Below, piece after piece: positions 63,011-64,000 of a DNA stretch of 64,000 nt. This stretch comes from Lachnospiraceae bacterium MD308 (GTDB taxonomy: Bacteria > Bacillota > Clostridia > Lachnospirales > Lachnospiraceae): positions 25,595 through 89,594 of the forward strand of contig VIQU02000015.1 in the NCBI GenBank assembly GCA_010206225.2. The letters are read 5' to 3'. The notes under the pieces are model-generated. The model did not search any database. It was not told the origin of the DNA and saw only the letters and a program-made list of their open reading frames with translations. The first letter of the stretch is position 1. The number at the start of each line of letters is the position of its first letter. A program made the position numbers and the translations under genes.

Positions 63011-63046
63011 TAAAAAGACACCGCTTAAGTTAAGGGTGTCTTTTTA
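63011..63046. terminator. Intrinsic terminator at the right end of the mobile element
   Basis: TAAAAAGACACC (63011-63022) pairs with GGTGTCTTTTTA (63035-63046), 12 bp, ending in T; it would stop element transcripts before the chromosome and work in both directions. Confidence 0.88.
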
Positions 63047-63081
63047 GCGCTATTTTATTGTCATATCAAGGCTCAATCAAT

Positions 63082-63103
63082 CGTGGTAAATTCGTGGTAA
63101 AAT
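63082..63103. repeat. Right-end integrase-arm direct repeats
   Basis: CGTGGTAAATT (63082-63092) followed by CGTGGTAAAAT (63093-63103), matching the repeats beside int at 58223-58246. Confidence 0.7.
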
Positions 63104-63142
63104 GAATGATTTTCTATACTTCAAAATACTTGAAAACATAGT

Positions 63143-63688
63143 ATTTATGTGGATAATCTAAAAATAGATATAAAATTTACCATAAATCTTAATGATGCAT
63201 TCAAAAGAATCCCTGATTTAGAAGCTGGAGAAATAGCTAAAGTTAAGGTTAGTGACAATTTATATTTAGAGGTAGAGTCATTTGAAAAAAAAGGGTTGTT
63301 GATAAATAATGATTTTGTACAGATAAATGATAATTCTGCAAAAGCTGCTAGAACTGTATATCATACGACTGCAGGATCAATTGGAAGATTGAAAAATCTA
63401 CTTGGCAAAACCGTTGTAACATTAAAAGCATATGGTGTTTTTGAAAGAAATGGAAAGATTTCTAAGCCTATAGATGCATATGGAACATATTCCGCAGTTG
63501 TTTGGAATGTGACCAATAAAAAAGCAATAAAAGGAAAGGCAGCCTATAATGCTTATGTAAGAAATACTTTTACGGGAAAACTTAATATAGGAACAGATAA
63601 AGTACATATGACATTGGAGTCATTCAAATATTCTTGTACAACATATTGTAATGCTAAAGGAAAGACTTCTTCATCGTGGAAACATTAA
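63143..63688 (+). pseudogene. 3' part of the secreted-protein gene split by the element
   Basis: Open from 63134 to the TAA at 63688; a GTG at 63149 has no ribosome site. Joined to the left part, the reading runs ..VENLGENYI then YVDNLKIDIKFTINLND in one frame. The product of about 180 residues has no membrane segment, is basic at the end and finishes SCTTYCNAKGKTSSSWKH; no family was recognised. Base composition matches the left fragment (AT-rich). It is probably silent because it has lost its start and signal peptide. Confidence 0.65.
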
Positions 63689-63837
63689 ATTTTTAGTATT
63701 CCATGATGTAAGGGTCAAAAGAGTTGACAAACAACGCCATAACCCTCCATATAGTACCTTGAAAATTTCACACAACCGTTTTAAAGCCGCTTGCTTTGTA
63801 TACTTAGGCAACAGTCAGGCTGTCTGTTCCTTAACCA
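63689..63837. other. Non-coding stretch after the split gene
   Basis: No gene is supported. A plus-strand frame crosses it but changes character midway and has no ribosome site. GC content rises toward the right edge, which suggests another sequence origin beyond about 63720. Confidence 0.4.
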
Positions 63838-63999
63838 TTACGTTAATATCGGATTTTGCGCATAGTGTCCCCTGCCCTTTCTGTAAGAGAAGAGCTTCCT
63901 GAAGTTCAATGCTCCGATTTTACAGCCAAAGAAGAACCTGCCCCGCAATAATCCTCTGACCGGCATCCTGTCTGCACGGTACAGCCGTCTGAGGATGGA
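63838..63999 (-). CDS. Partial open frame at the window edge, unidentified
   Basis: Minus strand, open from the window edge to a TAA at 63840-63838, 53 residues. The peptide is strongly basic: RRLYRADRMPVRGLLRGRFF, then KIGALNFRKLFSYRKGRGHY. I do not recognise it. It could be the end of a gene of a neighbouring mobile element or a chance frame in GC-richer DNA. Confidence 0.3.
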   Translation of the reverse strand, partial: SILRRLYRADRMPVRGLLRGRFFFGCKIGALNFRKLFSYRKGRGHYAQNPILT

Positions 64000-64000
64000 T

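Larger units (their letters stand above)
58092..63142. mobile_element. Compact Tn916-family integrative element, about 5 kb
   Basis: Bounded by the two halves of a split gene. Content from left to right: integrase-arm repeats, int, xis, Rep_trans/MobT-like gene (all minus), origin-like inverted repeats, XRE regulator, RibD-type reductase, small membrane protein (plus), terminator, integrase-arm repeats. No conjugation genes of Tn916 (orf13-orf24 type) and no tet gene are present, so it should be mobilised by a helper or have lost transfer functions. Exact ends are uncertain by a few bases because Tn916-type elements carry short coupling sequences. Confidence 0.75.

Noticed and set aside
63651..63902. 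83-codon plus-strand frame
   Set aside because: Begins inside the split gene fragment in another phase, no ribosome site, and crosses a change in base composition.

Overview
The window looks like chromosome from a spore-forming, anaerobic Firmicute of the Lachnospiraceae type (the group containing gut clostridia such as Dorea, Blautia and Clostridium scindens). The reasons are moderate GC content, AGGAGG-type ribosome binding sites with frequent GTG starts, clostridial gene neighbourhoods (Rrf2-nifS-nifU-mnmA; gap-pgk-tpiA-gpmI; recA-recX-rny), SpoVB-like and SpoIIM-like proteins, a CGAAC-N4-GTTCG SOS box, and a very large 2-hydroxyacyl-CoA-dehydratase-activase-type protein. No species is claimed. 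No rRNA, tRNA or CRISPR array was found.

Layout. 50-10406: a tightly packed operon for an HdrA/FlxABCD-type flavin/iron-sulfur complex joined to a soluble fumarate reductase (FrdB- and FrdA-like), both subunits of an iron-sulfur fumarase, then an AspT-type carboxylate exchanger. Read together it is a malate-to-fumarate-to-succinate arm driven by NADH, with possible electron bifurcation to ferredoxin; HdrB and HdrC are absent and fumarate reductase takes their place. 10531-14081: yaaA, a YafQ/DinJ-type toxin-antitoxin pair, and glnK-amt with a hairpin in its leader. 14414-18934: a HAD phosphatase, a metallophosphoesterase, scpAB and a DacF-type carboxypeptidase. 19097-22381: a GntR (YtrA-type) repressor with an ABC ATPase and permease. 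22527-29578: a DUF1292 protein, a VanRS-like two-component system, a YfhO-type membrane protein with tandem TTAAGAA boxes upstream, a secreted RCC1/leucine-rich protein and a CmpB-type membrane protein.

29902-41091: recA-recX-rny, an ADP-ribose pyrophosphatase, SpoIIM-like and SpoVB-like proteins, the Rrf2/nifS/nifU/mnmA iron-sulfur and thiolation operon, a PHP phosphatase and a secreted transglutaminase-like protein. 41342-47222: glycolytic genes gap, pgk, tpiA and gpmI with an esterase between the last two; between pgk and tpiA lies a 350-nt block of duplicated, palindrome-rich non-coding DNA. 47354-49766: a BceRS-like two-component system, a broken histidine-kinase remnant and a YgjP-type metallopeptidase. 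49880-56867: the 1413-residue activase fusion, a rhomboid-like protein and pyruvate kinase.

56971-64000 is accessory. A DUF2089 regulator and a small membrane protein face a secreted-protein gene that carries an internal stop codon and is then split by a compact (about 5 kb) Tn916-family element with int, xis, a Rep_trans/MobT-like protein, an origin-like cluster of inverted repeats, an XRE regulator and a RibD-type reductase, but no conjugation genes. The two halves of the interrupted gene can be joined in frame across the element, which fixes its ends to within a few bases. The last 300 bases hold an unidentified partial open frame.
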